A stretch of 64,000 nt of DNA from Crocodylus rhombifer (lineage: Eukaryota; Chordata; Crocodylia; Crocodylidae). Position numbers and translations under genes: made by a program. Of this stretch, positions 21,199 to 31,470 are shown one piece after another. The stretch covers positions 744,001 to 808,000 of the forward strand of contig JAVSML010024359.1 of NCBI GenBank assembly GCA_038503035.1, given 5' to 3'. Numbering within the stretch: position 1 is the stretch's first letter; the number at the start of each line of letters is the position of its first letter. The notes beneath the pieces are model-generated. The model saw only the letters and a list, made by a program, of their open reading frames with translations. It searched no databases and was not told the DNA's origin.

Positions 21199-21636
21199 TC
21201 ATTTGACAATTGGGAGAGGGCTGGAGGAAACTGATTGTTTTGTTGCCTTGTCTTTCAAATTAGAAGAGTCCTTGTTTAATTCTGCTAACTCGTTGTAATT
21301 ATCATCCAGATGAACAGCTATGAGCTGGTGGATTGTATCTGTACTTACATTTGTATTACTTAATATTTTTCCTTTTTTCTTTTTAAAGTACGTTATTAAA
21401 CCACATATATAAATACGATAGTGTGGACTAATCCTATGCTGTTGTTTCTGAATAAGCCTTTCCTCTATTTGTGACATATACCTACATATTTGACACAACT
21501 TGGGGCTGGAAACATTATTCATATTGATTTTGCTAGCACTCAGAAAGATGGAACTGTTCTTGCAATTATTGATTTGTCCAGCTCTTCCTATTTCTACTCC
21601 TGTGCAGAAACTATGTGTTAGATAGGCCCTCTTCAA
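21199..21636 (-). CDS. Unidentified open frame, 145 codons, exon-like
   Basis: This frame lies in sequence of about 35-40 % GC, where a 145-codon run without a stop is unusual. Its 5' edge has a good acceptor on the minus strand: a CTAAC branch-like site, then TTTCTGCACAG, giving an exon start in GVEIGRAGQINNCKNSS. A strong internal donor, AAATGTAAGT, occurs after KILSNTN (around 21344). The protein has a CxxC pair (CQIC), then a Gln/Arg/Lys-rich middle and an acidic end (HLDDNYNELAELNKDSSN). No transmembrane segment or named domain is visible. It may be an exon of an unannotated host gene on the minus strand. Confidence 0.3.
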   Translation of the reverse strand: MKRAYLTHSFCTGVEIGRAGQINNCKNSSIFLSASKINMNNVSSPKLCQICRYMSQIEERLIQKQQHRISPHYRIYICGLITYFKKKKGKILSNTNVSTDTIHQLIAVHLDDNYNELAELNKDSSNLKDKATKQSVSSSPLPIVK

Positions 21637-21649
21637 TGGTCAGCATGAT

Positions 21650-22585
21650 AATGAAATAAGGATCTGCTGGTGTGGTTAAGTTTCTAGTTGTATTTGGGAA
21701 AAGAAAGCCTTTCTCTTTAGCTTTGGCTCTGAAGCAAAGTACAGAATTTAACTTCCAATGACCACCCCAGCTTTCTGCCACAGAGTGATAGCCACAAATA
21801 ATATTTTAAAGACTTCTGTTCTAGAATTACATAACAAATAAGCTGAAAATAATTTTGCTGTTGGGCAGTACCTGCAATACTGGAAAATTAAATTATAAGA
21901 AAGGAAACAGTGAAATATCTATACATCTCCTAGTCTCTTTATCACAGTCCAAAGAATAAACTCATGATGTAGTTTGTCCTGCTCACAGTCTTTGCCAGGA
22001 GAATAAGACAGGTATGTAAATGATATAGGCTGAATAAACAGTCATTCTACATCTAATCAAGTCATAGGTTTTGTAATCATGCACTTTTAGGAAACAATTT
22101 ACTGAACTTATTAAAGCTTTAAGGGACATAGATCTTATCTATAGATGTCTTATGTTGGAGTTACCTGCTATGTTTAAAGTGGTAATGCTGAGAAGTGGGT
22201 GCCATCATATGGACTGATGATAACCAGGTTAGGTTTGTTTCAATGTAAAGTACTTACACAGATGAAAACAAAACAGTTGGCTTTGTTGTGCTAAAGTGAT
22301 CTCCATTCTTGCAAGGCAAAATATCATTGAGACTAGCACATTTTTATAGGGCTAGAAAAAGTAATTCATGTGTGTAAAAGGTCTAATTTTTGTTAACTAG
22401 CAGATGGCTGTGTCCTTGACAAAGCAGTCTTTGCAACATAGATGCACAATGATTTATACTGTATACCCATGTTTCTGTTCTGAAATTCTTCATGTACTAC
22501 AGCAATATCTATAGCTTTCAGACAGGAAGAGATATGGCAAGTCTTGAGAAGCTGAGTACACTCAACTACCACTGATTTAATGTAT
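21650..22585. other. Gene-free stretch, no recognised feature
   Basis: AT-rich sequence with short open frames only. Confidence 0.45.
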
Positions 22586-22587
22586 AC

Positions 22588-22990
22588 TAGGGCTGTGCGA
22601 AATGCGAAATTCAGTTTCAGATTTGGTGTTTCAGAGGGACAGTGTTTCATTTTGGCATTTTGTAGGGCTGTCCAAAACAGCATTATTTCATTTTATTTCA
22701 GATTTGGCGTTTCAGAGGAACAGTGATTCATTTTGTTGTTTCAAATCGCTGTCCCGTTTCATTTTGGTCAAAACTGTTTCAGAGCTGTTTCAGAATTTTG
22801 ATGGTGTTTCGGCCATAGGCTATAAAGGGGATTCACAAAACTGCCTATAAATTTGTCATTTCTTGCCTGATTTAGATGAAACTTGCAGACATGCTATCCT
22901 GTTCTGAGGCCATAAAGCCTGCCAAGTTTCAAGGAGATAGGTGCAGGGGTTTCTGGGAAACTGCACCTCAGGCTGTTGACAAGAAAAACT
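22588..22990 (+). mobile_element. hAT-like element, 5' end, non-autonomous
   Basis: Begins TAGGGCTGTGCGAA, nearly identical to the terminus of the hAT at 58619 (TAGGGCTGTGTGAA). Just inside, an 81-bp segment starting TTTCAGATTTGG is tandemly duplicated (22616 and 22697). The following stretch contains GCCTGCCAAGTTTCAAGGAGAT. No matching right terminus was found before family B at 23180, so the element is truncated or its end has decayed. No transposase frame is present. Confidence 0.6.
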
Positions 22991-23179
22991 CATGACGTGT
23001 GACTTTGTGTGTGTGTGTTAAAGTGCGCCTTCACTGGCGCTGGGGCCTCTACACGACATGGTAGTTTGCCCCAGTGAGGACTCCTCCTCCCCTACAGCCT
23101 CATCCTGGTCCACCACTTTAAATAACAACAGGTATGTAAGCAGCACAGTAGTGCCAGCATCTCAGGCAGCCAAACCATT

Positions 23180-23525
23180 GGCGACGTGTAGGGGGTGCAC
23201 GCAGGTGCATGTGCACCCCCTGAGTGTAGTGGTGCACCCCCTGTGAAAAGGTGCCACCGACACTGCTGTTGGCACCTGTGGGCGGTCGCTACTTGTCACC
23301 ACCCCCCTTTGCCACTGACACCACCACTGGTGTGTGCAGGTGGTCTGCGATTGCCACTGGCTGCTGCCGACACTGATGGCTGCAATTGCAGGTGGACACT
23401 GACTGCCGTTCAGTACTTGCCACTCCCTCCCCACCACTGACAGTGCTGTGGCTGCTTGCAGGAGCTCCTCATTTGCTGCCACCACACTCCCACCATCAAC
23501 AGCGCTGCTGCCACCTGTGGGAGCT
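23180..23525 (+). repeat. GC-rich dispersed repeat family B, copy 2
   Basis: Opposite orientation to 3665-4035. Begins GTGTAGGGGGTGCACGCAGG and forms a short hairpin with GTGCACCCCCTG. Followed by degenerate CCACC/CTGC-rich units ending in GGGAGCTCACCT. Confidence 0.7.
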
Positions 23526-23527
23526 CA

Positions 23528-23625
23528 CCTCCAGGGGCATGTGGCAGAGATGCTATCCCCTTGCCTCCAGGGGAACATGGCAGAGATTCTATCGTCTCGT
23601 CTCCAGGGGCATGTGGCGTTCATGA
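23528..23625 (+). repeat. 36-bp tandem repeat, 2.6 copies
   Basis: Unit starts CCTCCAGGGGCATGTGGCAG and recurs at 23564 and 23600 with few changes. It is attached to family B copy 2 but is absent from copy 1. Confidence 0.8.
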
Positions 23626-23769
23626 GCCAAACTATCATAGACTTTTTCCTTTCCTGCAGGAGCTTCTCCTCCAACAGCTGTTAGATAACTCCCTGCCAAC
23701 CCCAGCCATGGGACTTAGATGTGCCTAGGGCCCTGCCTCCTTCTGGTCAGCTGACCAGGGACAGGTGCT

Positions 23770-24088
23770 AGGGGTGTAGGTTGTAGCTGTGTTGGTCTAA
23801 GGACATGGCACTGGCAGACAAGGTTCTTTGCGTCTATCTGATATCTTTTATTAAACCAACTGAATAGTTGGAGAAATTCTTCTTCGTAAGCTTTTGGGTT
23901 TAAAAACCCTTCATCAGGCTGAGGAAGCATCTAATTGGTGTGTGTGTACTTTTCCTGGATGGAAGAAATAGTACAGAAGCCAGAGACTGGCATGTAATGC
24001 AGGCAAATAAGCCAGCCAGTGAAAATGGAAATGGAGGCATCAGGGGGCAAGAGACAGGCTGGGGTAGGGGGGAAGGGGGATGTAGCAG
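23770..24088 (-). mobile_element. Penelope-like element tail, inverted arm (part 1)
   Basis: The plus strand shows TGTAGCTGTGTTGGTCTAAGG, then TATCTTTTATTAAACCAACT and CCCTTCATCAGGCTGAGGAAGC. The same sequence appears in reverse complement at the end of the Penelope-like copy at 50580-50737. So the element here is on the minus strand with its 3' end at 23770. It runs to AGCAG at 24084-24088, where an LTR interrupts it. Function: the tail of an EN-containing Penelope retroelement, non-coding apart from the frame end. Confidence 0.7.
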
Positions 24089-24916
24089 TGTCACAGAGCA
24101 CTTAGGTGCTCTGTGCCTGGGAACAGAAACAGCTTAAGAGAGACCCCTAGTGGTGAGAAGGGGGAGACACAGCTGCCAGTCACCAGGGCAGCACAGGTGC
24201 TGGTTGCTGGGGCAACCAGCGAAACCTGCTGACACGAAGGGGCAGGGCTTAGCCCTTCTTAAACCAAGGCAGGTGGCCAGGCTGGCAGTCCCCTCTGGCA
24301 GCCAAGAAGGGAGGAGCTCAGCCAGTGCGGGGAGAGGGGCAAGGTTTGACTGCATGAGTATCCACTGGTTCGCTGCCATGGGCAGGAGCATTTTTCCCGG
24401 TAGGGATCAAATGTTGTTCAACCAGATGGTTTAGTTTATGTTATAGCCCAGGGGCTTTGTGCTTTGTGTTTACTGTTTGTGTTTACTGTTTAACCGGAGG
24501 ACTGGGTGAGGCTATTAGGGGCTGGAGGAGGCCTCATAGGGACTCCCCAGTAGCGTGGGGGTTCCTGGTGCCAGAAAGGGTGCAGCATTTGCGGGGTGCA
24601 TTTGGCCCCAGCCCAGAGTGAGAGAGGGGGCAGCGAGGAGCCCCCAGAGTAAAGAGGAGGGCCAAGACATTACAGGGCCCAGGACAAACCACGTCAGCAC
24701 CATCCATGAGGCTTGGGCTGTGGCCTAGGGGAGGAAAAGGAGCCGCAGATAGCTCCCTGTCATCGGGGCACGTAAAATGGGCAGCCTCCCACTGATTACA
24801 ACAACTTATTAATCAAATAAGATCAAGACGTGGCAGGGGAGTAAGCAGGCGGTTGGCCCATTACAGGAGGGTGGAGCCACTCCCGGTATGGCTCCAATAG
24901 TGATACTCCTGTCACA
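24089..24916 (+). mobile_element. Solo-LTR-like element, family L1, copy 2
   Basis: TGTCACAGAG at the start and CTCCTGTCACA at the end give inverted TG...CA ends. The 5-bp sequence AGCAG occurs exactly on both sides (24084-24088 and 24917-24921). The Penelope sequence at 25380-25420, read in reverse, supplies the uninterrupted site: GTAGCAGGTAAAAGTGGAG. The 3' half shares GCCGCAGATAG, GGGCAGCCTCCCACTGA and GTGGCAGGGGAG with the other L1-family copies. Length 828 bp. No retroviral genes adjoin, so it is a solo LTR. Confidence 0.8.
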
Positions 24917-25018
24917 AGCAGGTAAAAGTGGAGAGGTACCTGCTACCTGGGGAGTCAGCTGTCAGGCTATGAAGTTCATAGGCCCATCTGTGAAAAGTGG
25001 TTTGTAAATTAAACAAGG
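24917..25018 (-). mobile_element. Penelope-like element tail, inverted arm (part 2)
   Basis: Resumes after the LTR with GGTAAAAGTGGAGAGGTACC and ends in GGCCCATCTGTGAAAAGTGG. The latter is the exact reverse complement of part of 25255-25290. A short duplication (TACCTGCTACCTGGGG) disturbs the junction. Confidence 0.7.
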
Positions 25019-25019
25019 A

Positions 25020-25605
25020 CCAAACCTTGCTAACCTCACCACCAAAAGCCAACTTCCTACAGCCCAAAACACACCATATGGATCCAGACTAAGCCATGAC
25101 AAGACATGCAAAACCTGCCAACATATCTCCAGTACCCCACAAACTACACAGAATCTATCAAAGATAAGAATACTCAACTACCTGTGGGGGCACATTTCTC
25201 AGAAAAAAACTACTCTGTCTCCAGTCTCTCAGTCCTGATCCTCAAAGGGAATTTACAAACCACTTTTCACAGATGGGCCTATGAACTTCACTTCTTCAAC
25301 CTCCTAGATACAGATACTCATGGACTCAATATAGACATTGGATTTGTGATACACTACAACTTGCCTGACATCTGACTCCCCAGGTACCTCTCCACTTTTA
25401 CCTGCTACATCCCCCTTCCTCCCTACCCCAGCCTGTTCCCACCCCCTGACACCACCATTTCCATTTTCATTGACTGGTTTTCTTGCCTGCATTGCATGTC
25501 AATCTCTGGCTTCTTTACTATTCCTTCCATCCAGGAAGTGCACACACACCAACGTGATGCTTCCTCAGCCTGACAAAGGGTTTTAAACCCAAAATCCCAT
25601 GCCTC
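25020..25605 (+). mobile_element. Penelope-like element fragment, direct arm
   Basis: Parallel to 49910-50600: both contain CTTCC(T/C)ACAGCCCAAAACACACC, CACTTTTCACAGAT and TGAACTTCACTTC, ending in CTTCCTCAGCCTGACAAAGGG versus CTTCCTCAGTCTAATGAAGGG. One frame reads KDKNTQLPVGAHFSEKNYS, part of the region after the GIY-YIG endonuclease core. The endonuclease and reverse-transcriptase cores are missing, so the copy is dead. It faces the inverted arm directly. Confidence 0.7.
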
Positions 25606-25619
25606 ACATATGACATCTC

Positions 25620-26055
25620 AGGCAGCTAAGCTGAGCTCACCTGGAGCTTGCAACCAGCAAGCATCAGGCCTGTCAAGGATGTGATGGGTCTGGGCTTTCC
25701 TAAGCCAGGACTGTACATGTATGCAGTGGCTGGAGGTTATGGAGCCTCCCACCTGCCTTTCACCAGAGAGATCCTTGGTCTGGAATTTCCTGGGGCTGCC
25801 GCACCACTGGCAGTCCCACCAGGCCTCTTGACCCTGGCAGAGTGCAGTTTTAGTGGTCAGGCCCATGACCTGGGGCCTCCTACTTCCCCATAGCCCCAGT
25901 GCATACTTCCAAGTTCATCCTGGCACAGGAGCTCAGCATGGAGATGTTCTTCCCCTGCTGGTTGGTGATGTAGTGAGTGTCACCTCCAGTTCTGAGAGCA
26001 GGGCATTGAATGGTTTAAAAAAATTGAAAAAAGGAAGTAGGTATGGATAGAGTAA
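25620..26055. other. Region next to hAT transposase, no recognised feature
   Basis: Moderately GC-rich sequence between the Penelope arm and the hAT C-terminal region. It may be the 3' non-coding part of the hAT element, but no terminal inverted repeat was identified. Confidence 0.4.
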
Positions 26056-26059
26056 TGAG

Positions 26060-27865
26060 GGTAGCACTCACTCCATCTGCAGGAAGAGCCTGGAGAACCC
26101 CAGGAGTAGGAGGTTCACTTTGAGGAACACCAGCTGCTCCATCAAACCAGGATCCAAAGAGGTACAGTGGGGTGTCACAACATCCCCAGCAATGCTAAAT
26201 ATCCTCTCACTTGGAACACTGGTTGGTGGACAGGACAGGTGTTCCCAGGCAACTGTGGCCAGATCCTGCCACATCTGGCTGTGGGTTGCCCATTAGGTCA
26301 AGGAGTCACAGTCCAGTGGCTCCATGTCCTGAGTGAGATAGGTAGCCACCAAAGCCTTGGCACTATGTGGCCATGGCTGGGGTCTGGTGCCTATGGACCC
26401 CACCATGGAAGCCATGCCATTGGCCCAGATTGGCAGTAGCTGGCATGGAGGAGACTGGCTGGTGCTGGGAGTGCTGTCACAGAAAAGTGGATCGCCCTCT
26501 TCCTCCCTGACTCTGTTCACCAGCACCTCTGTCCAGTGACTGAGGGGTTTGGTGCTGCCAGTGCACATGCTCCCCTTCACCCTCAGGTTGCATATGCCTG
26601 CCAGAACGTGGGCTGTACTGAACAACAATGGATCCAGCCATTTTTTTGATGCCTTCCTTCAGCTCCTTCACTAGTCCCTGTGCCTCTGGTGAAAGCGGCT
26701 TGCCCCAGCCAGGAACACTGATCCCCTGAAACTTCTCCATTTGGTTCTCAAGCTCCTTGACTATGGGGATCACCTCGCTAAAGAGGGCATCGCCTGTGAT
26801 GAGGGTCTCGGTGGCCTCGAAGAAGGGCTTGAGGACCACCAAGGTCTGGGAGATGGTATCCCACTCAGCTCTGTTAAGGGGGCCACTGATCCCAATCTCC
26901 CTGAGCAAGGACATCTCATGGATGGCCTTCTGTTGCTCCACCAGCATCTCAAGAATCAGGTATGTGGAGTTCCACCAAGGCTCCACATCCTGCATGATTT
27001 TCTGCTGCGGAACGCTCAGCTCTGCCTGTTTGTCCCACAGCATCTTGTCCCTATTGATGCTATGTTGGAAGTAGCTAGCCACCTTCCTGCATTTTGAAAT
27101 GAGTTAGCTGGTGGTGCTGGTGCTGTTACCAGCAGCCCTGTCACCCTCCAAGGCGTCCCTGACTACAAGGTGTAACTTGCGTGCCACACAGCGGTTGCCA
27201 ACAAAGTTGGTATCACGGATTGCCTTGCCCATGTTGGCCCTGTTGTCAGTGACCATGAACCCATGGGTGAGCTCACCCTGCCCAAAAAGCCACCCCTGCA
27301 CCATGCAGTTCATGGCCCCCATGATCTTGGTTGCTGTGTGGGACTCTACCATCACCTGAGCTTGAAGGGGAGCCCACTGATGGCCTGACTGGCACCAGTG
27401 CCCTGTGAGGGCAAGGTAGGCATAATCTCCACCCTGGCTGCTCCAGATGTTTGAAGTAAAGTGCAAGACCACCTGCAGACCTTCCTTGTACAGCTCCTCT
27501 CTCAAGTACTCCTTGCATGCCTCATACAGGGAGGGCACCACCATTCTGCTGAAGGTGGTGCATGCAGGCACTTGGTAGGATGGGGCCACGAGCGCCATGA
27601 GCCACCTGAACCCTGGCTGCTCAACTATGGAGAAGGGCTGGCCATCCAGAGCAAGCATCTCCTTGATGCTGTAGGTGATCTTGCTCGCCTTTGCAACACC
27701 CCCCACTTTCTGTCTGCCTTTGCCCCACTGTTTCAGGGTGGCCTGCCTCTGCTCTGGGGGGGACAGGGGCTTTAAAACAAGAGGGGGACTTCTTTTTGGG
27801 CATGCTCCCACTGGTGCCAGGCTGGGGAGGAGTAAGGGTGTGGTATCAGGTGCTGTTAGCATTTT
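26060..27865 (-). pseudogene. hAT transposase (BED/ZBED-related type), decayed
   Basis: Three minus-strand frames together make a hAT transposase. The N-terminal block (27104-27862) has PFSIVEQPGFRWLM, then HFTSNIWSS and FMVTDNRANMGKAI, then CVARKLHLVVRDAL. A middle block (26477-27082) has QDVEPWWNSTYLILEML and NRAEWDTISQTLVVLKPFFE, typical of the hAT insertion/helical region. The C-terminal block (26068-26274) has CPPTSVPSERIFSIAGDVV, the dimerisation motif. Blocks are separated by a stop near 27103 and at least one frameshift between 26274 and 26477. The first catalytic Asp, normally T-D-I-W, is Asn, and the His of CxAHxL is Arg, so the enzyme could not be active even if joined. A BED finger was not clearly seen upstream. 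Confidence 0.8.
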
Positions 27866-28184
27866 TGCTATGGTTTGACCATCTGTTCATGCTTTCTTGG
27901 TTTTCAGCTCCTTGGCCTGTGCTTCTGCTATCTCAGCTGGATTGGTGTTACTGTCAAGTTGTCACCTTGACATGTTTCATTGAAATTGGTCGCTGAGATA
28001 GGGCTTGATCTGTTTAGGACTACTTTAAAATCATTTGCCCATCTCTTTTTGTGTTCTACCTGACTAAGTATAGACAGTCAAAAACCTGAGGCTGAATCAA
28101 TTCAATCTTTGCAGGTTAGGCTCAGCTGCGTAGATGGAACAGGAAAGTAAGTGAACAGGCATTCACTTTTGATTCCTGAAATGC

Positions 28185-28582
28185 AGCCACATGCCTGCAG
28201 TGGCCCAGGCCCAGGTAAGCGGGGGATGGCGGGGAGGCATTATAGCATGCTTCCCTGCTCAGCTGGAGCAGACAGCTTGGGCCAAGGCTACCCTTGCTAC
28301 CTTGTAAGGCGGGGGGGGGGGGTGGGGGGGGAGGTACAAAGCATCCTGGGATGCTTGGGGAGTGTGAAGTTAACTTAAGTGTGGAGAGGATCTGGAACAG
28401 AAATTCAATAAGCTGATTTAACCAAAGTAGTTGAGTGTGATACTATATCCATCCAGGTTATCTTAAATAGATTTCAGCCATTCTGAAGGTGGTTTATGTA
28501 CACTGAACTTCCGTTGTGTTACAGATTGGAACCAGTTTTTAATCACTTATACCGGTTTATATATAATTTCTGCCTCTAGCCA
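28185..28582 (-). repeat. Dispersed repeat family A, copy 2
   Basis: Reverse-complement relative of 1859-2250, interrupted by a poly-G run. It lies about 300 bases upstream of the start of the hAT transposase frame on the same strand, so it may be the 5' end of that autonomous element. Confidence 0.7.
28310..28332. repeat. Poly-G run
   Basis: About 22 G broken by one T, inside family A copy 2. Confidence 0.9.
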
Positions 28583-29835
28583 GAAATTTGTAAATTCTTA
28601 TGCTGGATTTATTGTTTATAATTAGTTATTTCCAGGAGACGTATCTGGGCTAGTACCTATTTCTGTCAGGGGCTGTATAAACATATGAAGACTGTCCCTG
28701 CCCCAGAGAGTCTAAAATTGAAGAACAGATTAAATTAAGACTAAGAGGAATGGAGATGGATAGCAGGAATACTAGAAAAACTTGTTAGCAGAGGAGATCT
28801 ATTATTTGTAGCAATCACCCAAGGGAAGTGAGGGAAACGTCATAATTTGAAAAATGTTAATGTTAATACTAGTTGCGTTGAACAATTTTATAGTGCCATA
28901 GATAAGAGAGAACCTAGATGACATCATCTCATGCTTGGATCTTGTATTAACAACAAGTTCATTTCCAAATAAGTATATATGGCATGAAATGATTGTTTAT
29001 GTAAAAGGGGCAACTTAATGTAGCGATTTAAGCACATGACTGGAACTCAAAGGAAGTGGATTCTGACTTTGTCTCTGCCACTGATCATTCTAGACCTTTG
29101 TCAAGTATTTTCCATACTCTGAGCTACATCTATCAGTGGAGATGATGCTTACCTTTGTAAATGCTGTGATATTTGCAGTATACCACTACAGTGTGTCAAC
29201 TTGAACTATAATACATCTGGTTGCTTTGTCCTCTAAAAATGTCATTTATAACTACGTTAAAAGCAAATTCCAACTATGAAAATATGTGAATATTCCTTTA
29301 ATAGGGAGATTTTTCTCTGTGCAATGTGAGGAATTTGACCTCAGGATATTGAATTAGAATGAGATGGCAGTTTTTTTGTCTCACTGGCTGCTATGCCTTC
29401 ATAGGTCTCCAAACTCCATTTTTCAAACTTTTTGAAGGGCTGAGTGTTAGGCCATGATTAATCCCATTTTATTCATAAGAGGAAGTCATGTTTAGTGCAC
29501 AGTTTGTTGTCTTCACTTGTTCTCTGTGTGTTTCTGTCAATAGTTTCATGGACAATCTTTATGTGCAGCCTGTGAAGTGAATATAAAGACCTGTCAGACA
29601 CCTATTCTAATCCATTTTCTTCTGAGGAACATAAATGTCACCTGGAGTATAAGAAACCATGGCACTTGAGCATTGTATAAAGGACTTTGTTATGGGGCAA
29701 AACAAAGGGGAGTTCCTGAAATAAGATTAACACAATCGATTCAGAACATTTCCTGTGATTAAAAGATAAGAGAACAAACAGTGCATCTGTATAAAAGATC
29801 ATGCTTTAACCAAAACACCCATTCTAATCATTCAT
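28583..29835. other. Gene-free stretch, no recognised feature
   Basis: AT-rich unique sequence. No open frame of note, no repeat terminus. Confidence 0.5.
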
Positions 29836-30140
29836 GGCATTTATACAAATACTCCGGGAGTGTGGGGGAGAGGGGCTTTAACGAGAGCGGCTCTGAGACC
29901 TGCTCTAATTAAAGTGCCTAGAGTGTCTTGTGTGTCAGTGTCCCTGCTCTTAAAAATAGCGGCAGGGGCACTTTAACTAAAGCTTGTTTAACTAAAGCAC
30001 GGGGACACTGATACATGAGACTCTGGAGTCTGCTGGACTGCAGTAATTACCACACTCTAGCAGACTCAATTAATCGAGCCTCCTCCAATATATTGTAACT
30101 ACAGTGTCAGGGCAGCCTCACTGGTCACGTATAGGCACCC
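29836..30140. repeat. Hairpin-rich MITE-like repeat, copy 2
   Basis: Left end TGGCATTTATAC and right end GTATAGGCACCC form a loose inverted pair. Inside, CACTTTAACTAAAGCTTG and a second TTTAACTAAAGC parallel 2285-2582. Probably a non-autonomous DNA transposon. Confidence 0.5.
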
Positions 30141-30249
30141 TCAGATCCTTTAATTTGACCAGGTGCAATGGAAACAGTGAAAACAAAGTTGGTTCATTCC
30201 AGATTTCACAGCGTGAAACTGAGGGAAATTGGGAGTCAGAGTCTGTGTG

Positions 30250-31470
30250 GTGTCTAAGTGGAATTTAGGTGTCTAAGGGCAGAATCCTATTTCATTTTAC
30301 ATACCCAGCTGTGTAGCTGCTGCTTTTGGCACTTACGCACAGTTTATGACAATACCCCATGTGTAGTGTAGACATGTACATGTCCACACAGCTAGTGAGC
30401 AAGCACACTCTGTTATACTCTGGCCAGGGTGGTATGTGGCTCTCTGTGAATGTGCCTGGGCATAAGTCATAAAAACTGTGACCAGTCAAAAACAAGGAGA
30501 AGGAACCTCCTAGGTTTTAGCCCAATAGCTGAGTGGTTAGGGCGCTCATCCAGGAAGTGGAAGATACATATTTTAATCCTGCCTTCCCCTGGGGCTAAAA
30601 TCTACATCTCTCCAACTTCTTAGCACAGTGCTCTAACCCCTAGGGTACAGATCATGCATGTGTCCAGCCCCCTCTCAAAGCTGAGCCTCTGCACCTCTGC
30701 ATTTAATATTCATTAGCTGGAGAGCAATGCGGAAGCTTGTGTCCCCTTGGGGTTAAGGGTCTAACCTAGAACCCAGGGCCCCCTCCCTTCTAGAGCAACA
30801 TCCATTTCACTGAGCGACACACTCTGGCTTGCACCCTTCCTCCTGGCCTCACATGTCTACCTCTGTTGACTGTCCAGGGGGGCAGCTTCAAAAGGAGGGC
30901 TACAGACTGGAGACTAGGATAGTGCTTAACCTGTGGCATGGTGCTTACAGCACTTTGCTGGGAAGTTGGGGTGCTACAGATTCAAACTCTACTCTGGGTG
31001 AAAGAGGCCTATACCCTGGGCAAGTGCCCTAACCACTCAGCTCTGACTAAAGCATGGGAAGGTCTTCCTATGCCTGGCACCCTTTAGTCATAGGTTTTTG
31101 CCTGGTTATATTTTCCTGACTTTGACTCATCCAGGATATGAGTCCACACTTTACACATAATAGGAACTGGCTGTGTGTAAGTGCTGAAACAACAGTTACA
31201 CACCTGTGCAGCTGTCCTTTGGGTGTGTAAAGTGCAATAGGATTCTGCCCTCACTGTCTACATGCAACTGTATTCTGTCCCAATTGAGTCCTTCAGAAGC
31301 CACTGATGCAGAAATTGTATAGGTGCTCCTCCTTTGCTGCTTTTTGGGACTTGGTCTAAATAGCTGAGATGGAAGTGTGGTTTTCAGGGACTTGCACAAG
31401 ATGGAATAAAGTTACACTTAGAGATGTAGATGTGTGAGTGCTCTTAGACATCTAACTGGTGGAAATAGGA
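30250..31470. mobile_element. 1.2-kb foldback repeat with tRNA-like arms
   Basis: Outer arms 30258-30350 and 31165-31255 are inverted copies: GGGCAGAATCCTATTTCATTT plus TACATACCCA on the left matches, in reverse complement, TGGGTGTGTAAAGTGCAATAGG plus ATTCTGCCC on the right. GGCACTTACGCACAG faces CTGTGTGTAAGTGCTG. Inside, the left arm has a tRNA-like A box, ATAGCTGAGTGGTTAGGGC (30525-30543), with a poor B box TTTTAATCC. The right arm carries the same box reversed, GCCCTAACCACTCAGCT (31027-31043), with GTTTGAATC on the minus strand. GTGCTCTAACC and GTGCTTACAGC mark further matching positions. No open frame of note. It is best read as a palindromic MITE-like element, or two SINE-like units inserted head to head. 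Confidence 0.65.
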
